60,356 nt of DNA, from contig DATGLW010000092.1 in the NCBI GenBank assembly GCA_035293965.1, positions 1-60,356 on the forward strand, read 5' to 3'. Positions within the stretch are counted from its first letter, which is position 1. Each line of letters begins with the position of its first letter. Shown here piece after piece: positions 7,512 through 16,395 of this stretch. Position numbers and translations under genes: made by a program. The notes beneath the pieces were generated by a model that ran no database searches, was not told the origin of the DNA, and was given only the letters and a program-made list of their open reading frames with translations. Origin of the DNA: DATGLW01 sp035293965 (lineage in GTDB: Bacteria; Actinomycetota; Acidimicrobiia; Acidimicrobiales; RAAP-2).

Positions 7512-8867
7512 CTATCGCCCCCCGCCCGTACGAACCCGGATCTTGAGGGGGGTGGCGCCGAGGTCGAACCTGTCCCGCAGCCGGCGCTCCACGTAGCGCA
7601 GGTACGTGCGCGGCAGGCGGCCGGTGGCAAAGAGGGTGAACGTGGGTGGGTCCACCGCTCCCTGCACCCCGTAGCGGATGCGTGCCCCGGGCGCCGGGTG
7701 CGCCTCTTGGAGCTCGCGCAGCGCCCGGTTGAGGGTGCCCGTGGGCACCCGTTGGTGGTACGAGCGCACGGTCTCCTGCAGGGCGGGGAGGACCCGCCCG
7801 ACGCCGCGGCCAGATGCCGCCGACACCCGCAGCACCGGCGCCGTGCCGAGGAAGGCCAGCCGGTCACCCACGCCGGCGAGGACGTCGTCGCGGCGCTCGG
7901 CCGGCACGAGGTCCCACTTGTTGAGCACGACCACCGCGGCACACCCCGACACGGCGATGCGCTCGGCCAGGCGTTGGTCCTGGTGGGTGGCCCCGACCGA
8001 GGCGTCGATGACGAGCAGAGCCACGTGGGCGCGCTCGAGCGCCGCGAGCGCACGGCTCACGGCGTGGCGCTCGACTCCCGGCTCGGTCCGCGCCGGCCGC
8101 CGCATGCCAGCCGTGTCCACGAAGCGGACCGGGCCGGCCGGGGTCGTGACCAGCGTGTCGACGGCATCGCGCGTCGTGCCGGGCAGGTCGTGGACGACGG
8201 AGCGCTCCTCGCCGATGAGGCGGTTGAAGAGCGTCGACTTGCCCACGTTGGGGCGCCCCACGATCGCGACCCGTGGCGGCTCGCTCCCGCCGTCGGCGTC
8301 GGGCCCATCCGGCGCGGCGGGGCCCGGGGGGGTGTCGGGCTGGCCAGAAGGGGCGAGCCTCCGGACGACCTCGTCGAGCAGGTCGCCGGTCCCCCGCCCG
8401 TGGAGGGCGCTGACGGGCCAGGGGTCGCCGAAGCCGAGCGCCACCATCTCCCAGGCCGACCGCTCACGCGACTCGTCGTCCGCCTTGTTGGCCACCGCCA
8501 GCACCGGTACCCCGGCCCGGTGCACGGCCCGGGCCACGGCCAGGTCATCTTCGGTGAGCCCGACCGTCACGTCGGCCACCAGCAGCACGAGGTCCGCCCC
8601 CACCACGGCCCGGAACGCCTGGTCGCTGACCTTGGCATCCAAGGCGTCGCCGCCGGGCAGCCAGCCGCCGGTGTCGACCAGGTCGAAGGCCACGCCGGCC
8701 CACTCGGCCTCGAGCACGTTGCGGTCGCGCGTGACGCCGGGCTCGCGCTCGACCACGGCCACCCGCCTGCCGACGATGCGGTTCACGAGGGAGGACTTCC
8801 CCACGTTGGGCCGGCCGGCGACGACCACCGTCGGCCGGCGGGGCAGGGCGCCGGTGGCCGCCCTCAC
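7512..8867 (-). CDS. der: GTPase Der (EngA), ribosome assembly
   Basis: A 451-residue protein with two tandem G domains and a C-terminal KH-like domain. G1 motifs GRPNVGKS occur at 18-25 and 204-211; DTGG and DTAG (G3) follow, and NKAD and NKWD (G4) are present. The linker between domains is low-complexity (GQPDTPPGPAAPDGPDADGG). The KH-like end reads TYLRYVERRLRDRFDLGATP, with the family's conserved LxxxLRxxFxLxGTP pattern. Der acts in 50S subunit maturation. GTG start at 8867 overlaps the DUF512 stop by 4 bases (GTGA), implying translational coupling. In many actinobacteria Der follows Cmk; here Cmk lies 4 kb away fused to AroA. Confidence 0.98.
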   Translation of the reverse strand: MRAATGALPRRPTVVVAGRPNVGKSSLVNRIVGRRVAVVEREPGVTRDRNVLEAEWAGVAFDLVDTGGWLPGGDALDAKVSDQAFRAVVGADLVLLVADVTVGLTEDDLAVARAVHRAGVPVLAVANKADDESRERSAWEMVALGFGDPWPVSALHGRGTGDLLDEVVRRLAPSGQPDTPPGPAAPDGPDADGGSEPPRVAIVGRPNVGKSTLFNRLIGEERSVVHDLPGTTRDAVDTLVTTPAGPVRFVDTAGMRRPARTEPGVERHAVSRALAALERAHVALLVIDASVGATHQDQRLAERIAVSGCAAVVVLNKWDLVPAERRDDVLAGVGDRLAFLGTAPVLRVSAASGRGVGRVLPALQETVRSYHQRVPTGTLNRALRELQEAHPAPGARIRYGVQGAVDPPTFTLFATGRLPRTYLRYVERRLRDRFDLGATPLKIRVRTGGGR

Positions 8868-10345
8868 GGCGCCACCTGGCCCACCGGCTCCAGGGGCCGG
8901 CCGCCCTCGAGGGCGACGCGCAGCGACCGCCCGTCAGCGGGCACCACCTCGACCGGCCGCGGCAGGTCGCCGGGCCCGGTGCCGTCGAGGAACACCCCGT
9001 TGGACAGGCACGCGTCGGGCACCAGGTAGCGGTGGCCCGGCGGCTCGGCCGCCAGGGCCCGGCCCAGGTCCTGGCCGGTGAGGAGGCCGGCCACGCCGAT
9101 GTTGCCGCCGAAGTAGTGGTTCTTCACTGCCACCACCCGCACGTCGCGGCGCGGGTGGTGGGCCAGCAGCCGTGCCAGGAACCCTGCCGCGTAGGTACCC
9201 GTCACCACCGCCACCGGGCGCGTGTCGGGCTCCGTCCCCTGCCGCGGCGCCCCCGGCGCCCAGCCGGCGTCCACCCGGGGAGCTCGGTAGCCCGCCGCCG
9301 GTGCCCCATCGATGGCCGCGAAGAACCCGCGCCGCACCCCGCCGGTGATGTCCCCCGAGCCGTGGCCGCCACCTTGCTCGGCGCGCGGCTGCCCGGCGGC
9401 ATCGGCCCGGTCGCTCCCGGCAGCCCCGCAGAAGCCCGACTCGAAGGCCCGGAGCATGCCGATGCCGTTCTCGTGCTGGGGGAACCCCTCGTAGGCGGCT
9501 GCGTCCGGCAGCGGCCTTCCGGCCATGAGGTAGTACTCGTCCGACGCGTGCACGAGCCGGCGCCCCAGCACCGCATCGAAGACCTCCTGCCACGCTGCCA
9601 CCGTGTCGCACACCGCTGCCGCCTCCCCGGGCGTGTGGGGCCGCATGTCCGCCTCGCGCGAGAAGCGGCTCACGCCGAGCGGCACCACACCGACCGACGA
9701 CAGGCCGGGGTACTCGTCGAGGATGCCGGCCAGCGTGTCCTCCAGCACGGGTCCGTCGTTGATGCCGGGGCACACCACCACCTGGCCGTGGACCTCGATC
9801 CCGCCCTCGAGCAGGACGCGCAGCCAGCGAAGGCTGGTCGCGCCCTTCGGGTTGCGCAGCAGCCGGGCGCGCACCTCTGGGTCGGTGGCGTGGATCGACA
9901 CGAACAGGGGGCCCAGGCGCTCGTCGAGGACGCGCTCGGCGTCGAGCTCGGTGAAGCGGGTGAGCGTGGTGAAGTTGCCGTAGAGGAAGGAGAGGCGGTA
10001 GTCGTCGTCCTTCACGTACAGGCTTCGCCGCATCCCCTTCGGGAGCTGGTAGATGAAGCAGAACGCGCAGTGGTTGTCGCAGGTGCGGACGCGGTCGAAG
10101 ATCGGCGAGGAGACTTCCACCCCGAGCGGCTCGCCCGCCTCCTTGGTCACCCGCAGCCGCCGCGGCAGCTCCCGCCCGGCCCGGCGGACGAGGAGCTCGA
10201 GTGCGTCGGAATCGGCCAACTGGTGGAATTCGATGACGTCGCGGGGTACGACGCCGTTCAGGGACACGAGCTCGTCACCTGGCGCGAGGCCGGCACGGGC
10301 CGCCGGCGACGCCTCGGCGACCGACGTCACCACGGGCGCCGACAT
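8864..10345 (-). CDS. DUF512 protein: PDZ-like plus radical-SAM-like Fe-S protein
   Basis: 493 residues. The N-terminus VVTSVAEASPAARAGLAPGD is a PDZ-like fold; then CDNHCAFCFIYQLPKGMRRS gives a CxxxCxxC cluster motif, followed by the family-specific YRLSFLYGNFTTLT and SIHATDPEVRARLLRNP. A C-terminal domain contains NHYFGGNIGVAGLLTGQD. This is the DUF512 family (annotated in databases as a putative Fe-S oxidoreductase), often beside Der but of unknown biochemical role. A disordered Gly/Ala/Arg-rich insert (about residues 300-360) separates the two halves. ATG at 10345 was chosen because longer frames run antisense into ispH. A TAACCT hexamer ends 7 bases before this ATG, indicating a leaderless mRNA. 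Confidence 0.93.
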   Translation of the reverse strand: MSAPVVTSVAEASPAARAGLAPGDELVSLNGVVPRDVIEFHQLADSDALELLVRRAGRELPRRLRVTKEAGEPLGVEVSSPIFDRVRTCDNHCAFCFIYQLPKGMRRSLYVKDDDYRLSFLYGNFTTLTRFTELDAERVLDERLGPLFVSIHATDPEVRARLLRNPKGATSLRWLRVLLEGGIEVHGQVVVCPGINDGPVLEDTLAGILDEYPGLSSVGVVPLGVSRFSREADMRPHTPGEAAAVCDTVAAWQEVFDAVLGRRLVHASDEYYLMAGRPLPDAAAYEGFPQHENGIGMLRAFESGFCGAAGSDRADAAGQPRAEQGGGHGSGDITGGVRRGFFAAIDGAPAAGYRAPRVDAGWAPGAPRQGTEPDTRPVAVVTGTYAAGFLARLLAHHPRRDVRVVAVKNHYFGGNIGVAGLLTGQDLGRALAAEPPGHRYLVPDACLSNGVFLDGTGPGDLPRPVEVVPADGRSLRVALEGGRPLEPVGQVAP

Positions 10346-10352
10346 GCCCGCA

Positions 10353-10358
10353 AGGTTA
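10353..10358 (-). promoter_or_regulatory. Candidate -10 (TAACCT) for leaderless DUF512-der mRNA
   Basis: On the minus strand TAACCT ends 7 bases before the ATG at 10345, preceded by GCGCCGG, the same context as the ispH -10 at 10523. Confidence 0.6.
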
Positions 10359-10360
10359 CC

Positions 10361-10472
10361 GGCGCTGCCTGGCCGCTCCTGCCCGGCGGGTCCTGGGGAG
10401 GTGGGGTTGTGGGTGTGGCGGCACATTCCGACGGGGCGCTGCCTGGCCGCTCCTGCCGGGCGGGTCCTGGGG
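10361..10472 (+). repeat. 38-bp direct repeat, two copies
   Basis: ggcgctgcctggccgctcct and the next 18 bases occur at 10361-10398 and 10435-10472 with a single mismatch (gcccgg versus gccggg), copies 74 bp apart. They sit between the divergent DUF512 and ispH promoters. Confidence 0.9.
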
Positions 10473-10522
10473 GTGCGAGGGTCGGGCGGCGGGGCGCCAC
10501 CAGGGGGGTCGACGGGCGCCGG

Positions 10523-10528
10523 TAACCT
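10523..10528 (+). promoter_or_regulatory. Candidate -10 (TAACCT) for leaderless ispH mRNA
   Basis: TAACCT ends 6 bases before the GTG at 10535; the context GCGCCGGTAACCT is identical over 13 bases to the DUF512 promoter on the other strand. No clear -35. Confidence 0.6.
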
Positions 10529-10534
10529 GGGCCG

Positions 10535-11617
10535 GTGCCCGTCGATCGCGTCGTGCTCGCCGAGCCCCGGGGCTTCTGCGCCGGCGTGGAGAAGGCGATC
10601 AAGGCCCTGGCATGGATGGTGCGGGTGTTCGAGCCGCCCGTCTACTGCTACCACGAGATCGTCCACAACCGCCACGTCGTGGAGCAGTTCCGGGCCCAGG
10701 GCGTCGTCTTCGTGGACGACGTCGCCGAGGTGCCCGAAGGCGCCCCGCTGATGCTGAGCGCGCACGGCACCGCACCGGCCGTGGCGGAGGAGGCCCGACG
10801 GCGTTGCGGCGTGGTGGTCGACGCCGTCTGTCCTCTCGTCACCAAGGTCCACCACGAGCTCAAGGTCCGCAGCCGCAAGGGCTACACGGTGCTCTACGTG
10901 GGCCACTCGGGCCACGAGGAAGCCGTCGGCACGATGGCCGTCGCCCCCGACGCCGTCCGCCTCATCGAGCGCCAGGAGGACCTCGACGCCCTCGCGGACC
11001 TCGACCCGGCCACCCCGGTGGCGCTGCTCGCCCAGACCACGCTCAGCCACGACGAGTGGCAGGGGCTCATGGAGTCCGCACGCACGCGGTTCCCCGACCT
11101 GTGGACGCCGGGGCGCAGCGACCTGTGCTTTGCCACGACCAACCGCCAGGCAGCGCTCAAGGCCATCGCCAGCCGGTCCGACGCGGTGGTGGTCGTCGGC
11201 TCGGCCAACTCGTCGAACACGGTGGCCCTCGAGAAGGTGGCGCTGGCCGCCGGCTGCAGGCGTGTCGTGCGGGTCAACCATGCCTCGGAGGTCCCCGAGG
11301 ACCTCTCGGGCACGATCGGGGTGACCGCGGGAGCCTCGGCCCCCGAAGGCCTGGTGCAAGACGTGGTCGACCGGCTGCGTCCCCGGCATGGGGTCGAGTC
11401 GGTGTCGGTCACCGTCGAGGACGAGTACTTCCCGCCCCCGCCCGAGCTGCGCGAGCTCCTGCGCGCGCTGGTGGCAGCCCTTGGCGTGCTGTGCGGATCG
11501 CCGCGGGCCATCGAGTCACCCGACCCGGCGGCAGAGGACCGGCAGGTGTCGGCCGCCGACGTCCTCCGGGCGCTGGCTCGCTCCCCGGGTCTCGCCCCCG
11601 CCGGACCGGGGGCATGA
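10535..11617 (+). CDS. ispH: 4-hydroxy-3-methylbut-2-enyl diphosphate reductase (IspH/LytB)
   Basis: Last step of the MEP pathway: reduces HMBPP to IPP and DMAPP with a [4Fe-4S] cluster. The 360-residue chain has the three cluster cysteines C15 (PRGFCAGVEKA), C99 (DAVCPLVTKVH) and C198 (LCFATTNRQ), the EIVHN segment and the TTNRQ diphosphate-binding motif. Length is somewhat longer than E. coli IspH (316) through a C-terminal Ala/Pro-rich tail of about 40 residues. GTG start at 10535 sits at the predicted transcription start, so the mRNA is probably leaderless. It is followed within 8 bases by a GT2-family gene, which may use a polyprenyl phosphate carrier derived from the same pathway (inference). 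Confidence 0.98.
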   Translation: MPVDRVVLAEPRGFCAGVEKAIKALAWMVRVFEPPVYCYHEIVHNRHVVEQFRAQGVVFVDDVAEVPEGAPLMLSAHGTAPAVAEEARRRCGVVVDAVCPLVTKVHHELKVRSRKGYTVLYVGHSGHEEAVGTMAVAPDAVRLIERQEDLDALADLDPATPVALLAQTTLSHDEWQGLMESARTRFPDLWTPGRSDLCFATTNRQAALKAIASRSDAVVVVGSANSSNTVALEKVALAAGCRRVVRVNHASEVPEDLSGTIGVTAGASAPEGLVQDVVDRLRPRHGVESVSVTVEDEYFPPPPELRELLRALVAALGVLCGSPRAIESPDPAAEDRQVSAADVLRALARSPGLAPAGPGA

Positions 11618-11624
11618 GCGGCCG

Positions 11625-12425
11625 GTGACCGTTCGCGACAGCATGCAGGCGCAACGCCTGCGCCGCCTCTCCCAGTTGGTGGTCGACCTGGGCCGGGCCG
11701 AGTTCGCCGCCCGCTACCCCGACCTGCAGCTCCCGCCGGTGGTCGCCCTGATCTGCGCCTTCGAGGAGGAGGACAACATCGGCGACGTGCTCGCCCGGGT
11801 TCCGGCAGAGGCGTGCGGCCTGGCGGTGGCACCCCTCGTTGTCGTCGACGGGGGTGAGGACGCGACCGCTCGCGTGGCCCGGGAAGCCGGGGCGATCACC
11901 TTCGTCCTGCCCGTGAACCTCGGCCACGGCGCCGCGCTGCGGGTGGGCTATGACCTGTGCGTCCGGGCGGGCACGAGCTACGTGGTGACCCTCGACGCCG
12001 ACGGCCAGAACGACCCGGCTGAAATGGCGCGGCTGCTGGAGCCACTCGTCGCCGACGAGGCCGACTTCGTCGTCGCCTCCCGACGGCTCGGGGGCGACCT
12101 CACCGAGGACCGGGTCAGGCAGGCCGGCGTGGTCGCCTTCGCCTGGCTCATGAACCTGCTCAACGGTACGCAGCTGACCGACACCTCCAACGGGTTCCGG
12201 GCACTGCGCACCGTCATGCTCTCGGACCTCCTCGGGCGCCTCGAGCAGGACCAGTACCAGACGGCCGAGCTGCTCACGACTGCGGTCCGGCGCGGATGGC
12301 GCGTGACGGAGCGCCCGGCCACCTGGCACCCGAGGGCGTCGGGCAGCTCCAAGAAGGGCGCCAACCTCACCTACGGCGTCCGCTACGCCGCCGTGCTGCT
12401 CCGCACCTGGCTCCGGGAACACTGA
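11625..12425 (+). CDS. GT2-family glycosyltransferase (polyprenyl-phosphate sugar synthase-like)
   Basis: 266 residues with a GT-A domain: PPVVALICAFEEEDNIGDVL for nucleotide-sugar binding, VVVDGGEDATARVAREAG, VTLDADGQNDPAEM with the DxD metal motif, and SRRLGGD followed by NGFRAL typical of dolichol-phosphate-mannose-synthase relatives. No membrane helices are evident, so it is the soluble catalytic type. GTG at 11625 is 8 bases after the ispH stop; an ATG at 11643 is an alternative. The pairing with ispH suggests co-transcription. Sugar and acceptor are unknown; polyprenyl phosphate is the family's usual acceptor. Confidence 0.88.
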   Translation: MTVRDSMQAQRLRRLSQLVVDLGRAEFAARYPDLQLPPVVALICAFEEEDNIGDVLARVPAEACGLAVAPLVVVDGGEDATARVAREAGAITFVLPVNLGHGAALRVGYDLCVRAGTSYVVTLDADGQNDPAEMARLLEPLVADEADFVVASRRLGGDLTEDRVRQAGVVAFAWLMNLLNGTQLTDTSNGFRALRTVMLSDLLGRLEQDQYQTAELLTTAVRRGWRVTERPATWHPRASGSSKKGANLTYGVRYAAVLLRTWLREH

Positions 12426-12488
12426 CACCGGGGCCGACGCCGGCGCTGCGGCCGGGCCGGGCGCCGTGCCGCCCCTCCCGTCGCCACC

Positions 12489-13280
12489 TCAGCGGCGCGC
12501 CTCGTCGTAGACGGCCTGGATGGCCAGGCGCAGCTCCTCGGTCGCCCGGCGCACCTGTCCGAGCGGCACCCGGCGGGCGCCCTCGGGCAGCGTCGGGGCC
12601 GGGAGCGCGGGGCCGGCCACCACGGTCACCCGCAGGGGTCGGGCGACGAGGCGCCCCGGTGGCATCGCCCGGTCCGATCCTCCGATGCCGACCGGCACGA
12701 TCGGTGCCGCGGTGCGGGCGGCGAGGAAGGCCGCACCCTCGTGCAGGTGCCCGACGACCGCCCCCTCCTCGCGCGTTCCCTCGGGGAACAGGACCAGCAC
12801 CTGCCCCTGGCGCAGGACTTCCTCTGCCCTCGCGAGGGCCTCACGGTCAGCCGCCTGGCGATGCACCGGGAAGGCGCCGAGCAACGAGAGCAGCCTGCCG
12901 AAGGTGCGGGAGCGCCAGAGGGTGTCCTTGCCCATGTAGAAGAGCTTGCGGTCGGTGAGCAGCAGGGGGAACACGAAGTCGGCGAAGGAGCGGTGCACCG
13001 GGGCGAGGAGCACGGGGCCCTCGGCCGGCACGTTGGCGCGCCCCACGACCCGAGGGCGGAACCAGATCCGGATGGCCGTGCGGATGCAGGCCCTCACCAG
13101 CCGGTACGAACGTGTCAGGCGGGCATCGAGCCGGAACGGGACGTCGCGGCCGTGCCGCGCGGCACGCCCGCCACGATCCGCAGGGCCGGGCAGCCCGCCC
13201 CGACCTGCCGGACCAGCTGGCCTTGCACCACCGTCCGACGCGGCGCGACCGGCCCCCTCGTGGCCACTCGGCCGTGTCAC
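12489..13280 (-). CDS. 1-acyl-sn-glycerol-3-phosphate acyltransferase (PlsC-like)
   Basis: Membrane-associated acyltransferase making phosphatidic acid. HRSFADF supplies the HxxxxD catalytic motif, FPEGTREEG the glycerolphosphate-binding block and VPVGIGG the later conserved block; FVFPLLLTDRKLFYMGKDTL precedes. 263 aa, the usual length. GTG at 13280 overlaps the AroA-Cmk stop by 4 bases (GTGA). The first 45 residues are Gly/Ala/Arg-rich and unlike the family, so an internal start is possible. The cmk-plsC order is known from other bacteria, where plsC follows cytidylate kinase. Confidence 0.92.
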   Translation of the reverse strand: MTRPSGHEGAGRAASDGGARPAGPAGRGGLPGPADRGGRAARHGRDVPFRLDARLTRSYRLVRACIRTAIRIWFRPRVVGRANVPAEGPVLLAPVHRSFADFVFPLLLTDRKLFYMGKDTLWRSRTFGRLLSLLGAFPVHRQAADREALARAEEVLRQGQVLVLFPEGTREEGAVVGHLHEGAAFLAARTAAPIVPVGIGGSDRAMPPGRLVARPLRVTVVAGPALPAPTLPEGARRVPLGQVRRATEELRLAIQAVYDEARR

Positions 13281-15274
13281 AGCCACGACAGGATCTCCGC
13301 GACAACGTCGTCGACGCCTCGGGTCGTGGTGTCGATCACCCGTGCCCCGGTGGCCACGGTCAGGGGCGACGCCGCCCGGGTGCTGTCGAGCCGGTCGCGT
13401 CGGGCGACACCCTCGGGGCTCTCCTCGGCCCGCCGCCGGGCACGCTCGGGCTCCGAGGCGGTGAGGAACACCTTGAGGTCTGCTCGGGGGAAGACGACGG
13501 TGCCGATGTCGCGGCCTTCGACGACGCCCCCGCCGTGGTCGGCCACCCACGCCCGCTGGTGCGCCACCAGGACCTGGCGGACCTCAGGGTGGGCCGCGAC
13601 CACCGACACGGCGCGGTTCACCTCGGCGGCACGGATCGCCACGGTCACGTCGGTCCCGTCCACGAGGACCCGGTCGTCCTCGAGCTCGACGCTCGCCTGG
13701 CGGGCTACCCGGGCCACCGCCGGCCCGTCTGCGAGGTCGATGCCGTCGCGCAGCGCTGCCCACGTCACGGCGCGGTACATCGCCCCCGTGTCGAGGCGGG
13801 GCATGCCGAGCCGGCGCGACAGCTCCTTCGAGACGCTCGACTTGCCCGAGCCGGCGGGCCCGTCGATGGCGACGACCCTGCCCGTCGCGCCGCGTCCCGT
13901 ACCCCGGTCCTGCACGCGGGTCGCGCCCGCCGGCCCGGCCGCGCCCGGACCGGCCAGCGATCCCAGGTCCGACAGGAACTCGGGATAGCTGGTCGCGACG
14001 GCCTCGAACCCGGCCACAGTGCTCGTGCCGCCCGCGGCGAGGGCCGCCACCACGGCAGCCATGGCCATCCGGTGGTCGCCGCGGCTCTCGAAGCTCCCCG
14101 GGATGAGCCCCCTGGCACCCGCCCCCTCGACGTGCAGCACGTCGCCGTCGACGACCGCCCGGGCGCCGAACGCCTCGACCAGGGCGGCGGTGGCAGCTAG
14201 GCGGTCGACCTCTTTCACCCGCAGCTCGCCCACGTCGCGAAAAGTCGTGGTGCCCTCCGCGGCAGCGGCGGCCACCGCCAGCACCGGCACCTCGTCGAGC
14301 GAGGGGATCTCGGCCGCCTCGACCACCGTGGCCCGCAGCCGTGCCGACTCGACGGCCAGGTTGGCGCTACCGGGGCCGTCGGCGACGAGCCGGACCCTGG
14401 CCCCCATCCGGGCCAGCACACCGAGGAAGCCCACCCGCTCGGCGCCGGCGTAGACGTGCTCGACCGTCACGGAGCTTCCCGGCACGAGACAAGCCGCCAC
14501 CACCCAGAAGGCCGCCTGCGAGGGGTCGCCCGGCACCGAGCGGTCGACGGGCCGCAGCGCCGAGCGCCGCACCCGCACGGCGCGCCCGGCGCCCCAGGGC
14601 TCGACGGTCACGTCGGCGCCGGACTCGGCCAGCATCTCCTCGGTGTGCGAGCGGGTCGGCACCGGCTCGCGGACGATCGTGGTGCCGTCGGCCGACAGGC
14701 CGGCCAGGAGGATCGCCGACTTGACCTGGGCGCTGGCGACCGGCGGCGTGTAGGTGATCCCGCGCAGCTCGCCGCCGGTGACGGTCAGCGGCGGCAGGCA
14801 GCGATCGCCCCGACCCTCGACCTGCGCCCCCATCGAGCGGAGCGGCACGGCCACGCGGTCCATGGGACGGGCCGAGAGCGACTCGTCGCCCACCAGCTCC
14901 GTCCGCCAGGGGAGCCCCGCCGCCACCCCGGCCAGCAGCCGCATGCCAGTGCCCGAGTTGCCGCAGTCGAGCGGCGCGGCCGGCGGGTGCAACCGGTGCC
15001 GCCCGCCAGTCACCCGGAGGGTGCCGGGCCCCTCCCAGGCGAGGTCGGCACCGAGGGCGACCAGCGCTCCTGCGGTGCGCCGCACGTCGTCGCCCGCCGA
15101 CAGGCCGCGGAGGACCGACACCCCGTCAGCCAGCGCGGCCAGGATCAGCGCCCGGTGCGAGATGGACTTGTCGCCCGGCGGGCGCACCCGGCCCTGCAGG
15201 GGCCCGACCGCCCGAACCTGGACGACCGGGGGGAGGGACGCGGTGGCGCCGCCGGGCGGTCCTGGGCGGGTCAC
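13277..15274 (-). CDS. aroA-cmk: Fused EPSP synthase (AroA) and cytidylate kinase (Cmk)
   Basis: One open frame of 665 residues. Residues 1-440 are 3-phosphoshikimate 1-carboxyvinyltransferase (shikimate pathway): GDKSISHR at 34-41, LDCGNSGTGMRLLAG at 102-116, SAQVKSAILLAGL at 181-193, RSHTE at 208-212, LRVKEVDRLA and GDHRMAMA near 399-406. GDKS, SAQVK and RSHTE match signatures of class II (CP4-like) enzymes, though the NxTR signature is absent. After a Gly/Ala linker (441-465) comes cytidylate kinase: IDGPAGSGKSS P-loop at 470-480, RLDTGAMYRA and GRDIGTVVFP. No stop or frame break separates the halves. GTG start overlaps the tyrA stop by 4 bases; the stop overlaps plsC. Independent functioning of both halves is expected. 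Confidence 0.97.
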   Translation of the reverse strand: MTRPGPPGGATASLPPVVQVRAVGPLQGRVRPPGDKSISHRALILAALADGVSVLRGLSAGDDVRRTAGALVALGADLAWEGPGTLRVTGGRHRLHPPAAPLDCGNSGTGMRLLAGVAAGLPWRTELVGDESLSARPMDRVAVPLRSMGAQVEGRGDRCLPPLTVTGGELRGITYTPPVASAQVKSAILLAGLSADGTTIVREPVPTRSHTEEMLAESGADVTVEPWGAGRAVRVRRSALRPVDRSVPGDPSQAAFWVVAACLVPGSSVTVEHVYAGAERVGFLGVLARMGARVRLVADGPGSANLAVESARLRATVVEAAEIPSLDEVPVLAVAAAAAEGTTTFRDVGELRVKEVDRLAATAALVEAFGARAVVDGDVLHVEGAGARGLIPGSFESRGDHRMAMAAVVAALAAGGTSTVAGFEAVATSYPEFLSDLGSLAGPGAAGPAGATRVQDRGTGRGATGRVVAIDGPAGSGKSSVSKELSRRLGMPRLDTGAMYRAVTWAALRDGIDLADGPAVARVARQASVELEDDRVLVDGTDVTVAIRAAEVNRAVSVVAAHPEVRQVLVAHQRAWVADHGGGVVEGRDIGTVVFPRADLKVFLTASEPERARRRAEESPEGVARRDRLDSTRAASPLTVATGARVIDTTTRGVDDVVAEILSWL

Positions 15275-16356
15275 GACAGCTCCCGAACCGTGCAGCGGTA
15301 GCCGCGGGCCGCGACGCCGGCGTGCAGCTTCGGGGCGTCAGCGGCTTCCACGACGAGCATCAGCACGCCCCGCGTGCCTTCGGGGGAGTGCGCGATCTCG
15401 ATGTCGTAGATGTTGACGCCCAGGTCACCTGCCACCGACGTGACCTCGGCGAGGACCCCCTCTCGGTCGGGCACGGGCACCCGCAGCTCCATGAGGGCCT
15501 CCGGCCGGGTTGCGCGGGCGGGAAGGGCACGGCGCGCCTGGCTCGCTGCCTGGAGCAAACCCAGGATCGCCGCACGGTCGCCTGCGGCCACGCGATCGCG
15601 TATCGCGGCGAGGTCGGCGAGGAGGCTGTCGAGTGCCCCGACGATGGCCGTCGCATTGTCGGCGCAGATGTCCGGCCAGATCCCGGGGTGGCCCGCGGCG
15701 ACCCGTGTCATGTCGCGAAAGCCGCCGGCGGCAAGCCGGAGCAGTGCCGCGTCGCCGCGTTCCTTGCCCGCCGCAGCGGCGTTCATGAGGGCTGCGGCCA
15801 CGAGGTGCGGCACGTGGGAGACAACCGCCACCAGGCGGTCGTGGTCGGCGGGCGACAGCACGACCACGTCGGCGCCGAGCTCCGACACCACCGCCGCCGT
15901 CCGCGAGAATGCCTGGAGGTCCGTGGCGGGCGTCGGCGTGAGGACCCACGTGGCACCCACGAACAGCTCGGGGTCGGCGCCGCTCAGGCCAACCTGCTCG
16001 GAGCCGGCCATGGGGTGCCCGCCCACGAAGCGCGGGTGGTCGACCGCGGCCACCACCGAGGCCTTCACCCCGCTGACGTCGCTGACCACCACGTCGGGGC
16101 GCCGGGCCGGCTCGGCCAGGAGGCGAGCGGCGACCGGCCCCGCATGGGCAGCAGGCACGGCCACGAAGACGACCTCGGCCTGAGGGTCGGTGCCCACTTC
16201 GTCGAGCGCGCCCACCGCCCGGGCCTCGGCGGCGCGCTCGGGCCAGACGTCGTTGCCGCTGACGTGCCACCCACGCTGGCGGAGCGCCAGGCCCAGCGAG
16301 CCGCCGATCAGCCCGGTGCCGACGACCTCGGCGCGGCGCCGCCCGGTCACCACCAC
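15271..16356 (-). CDS. tyrA: Prephenate dehydrogenase with C-terminal ACT domain
   Basis: 361 residues. The NAD-binding motif VVGTGLIGGSLGLAL is near the N-terminus, then GGHPMAGSEQVG and SHVPHLVAAAL of the catalytic region. From about residue 285 an ACT domain reads ELRVPVPDREGVLAEVTSVA and NIYDIEIAHS, the usual site of tyrosine feedback control. Three consecutive GTG codons (16348-16356) could each initiate; the longest is given. It lies between AroH (39 bases upstream) and AroA-Cmk (4-base overlap), so chorismate mutase, prephenate dehydrogenase and EPSP synthase form a small aromatic amino acid operon. Confidence 0.95.
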   Translation of the reverse strand: MVVTGRRRAEVVGTGLIGGSLGLALRQRGWHVSGNDVWPERAAEARAVGALDEVGTDPQAEVVFVAVPAAHAGPVAARLLAEPARRPDVVVSDVSGVKASVVAAVDHPRFVGGHPMAGSEQVGLSGADPELFVGATWVLTPTPATDLQAFSRTAAVVSELGADVVVLSPADHDRLVAVVSHVPHLVAAALMNAAAAGKERGDAALLRLAAGGFRDMTRVAAGHPGIWPDICADNATAIVGALDSLLADLAAIRDRVAAGDRAAILGLLQAASQARRALPARATRPEALMELRVPVPDREGVLAEVTSVAGDLGVNIYDIEIAHSPEGTRGVLMLVVEAADAPKLHAGVAARGYRCTVRELS

Positions 16357-16395
16357 CGCGCCCCGACGGCACGGCAGCCCCTGGCGGGGCCGCCG

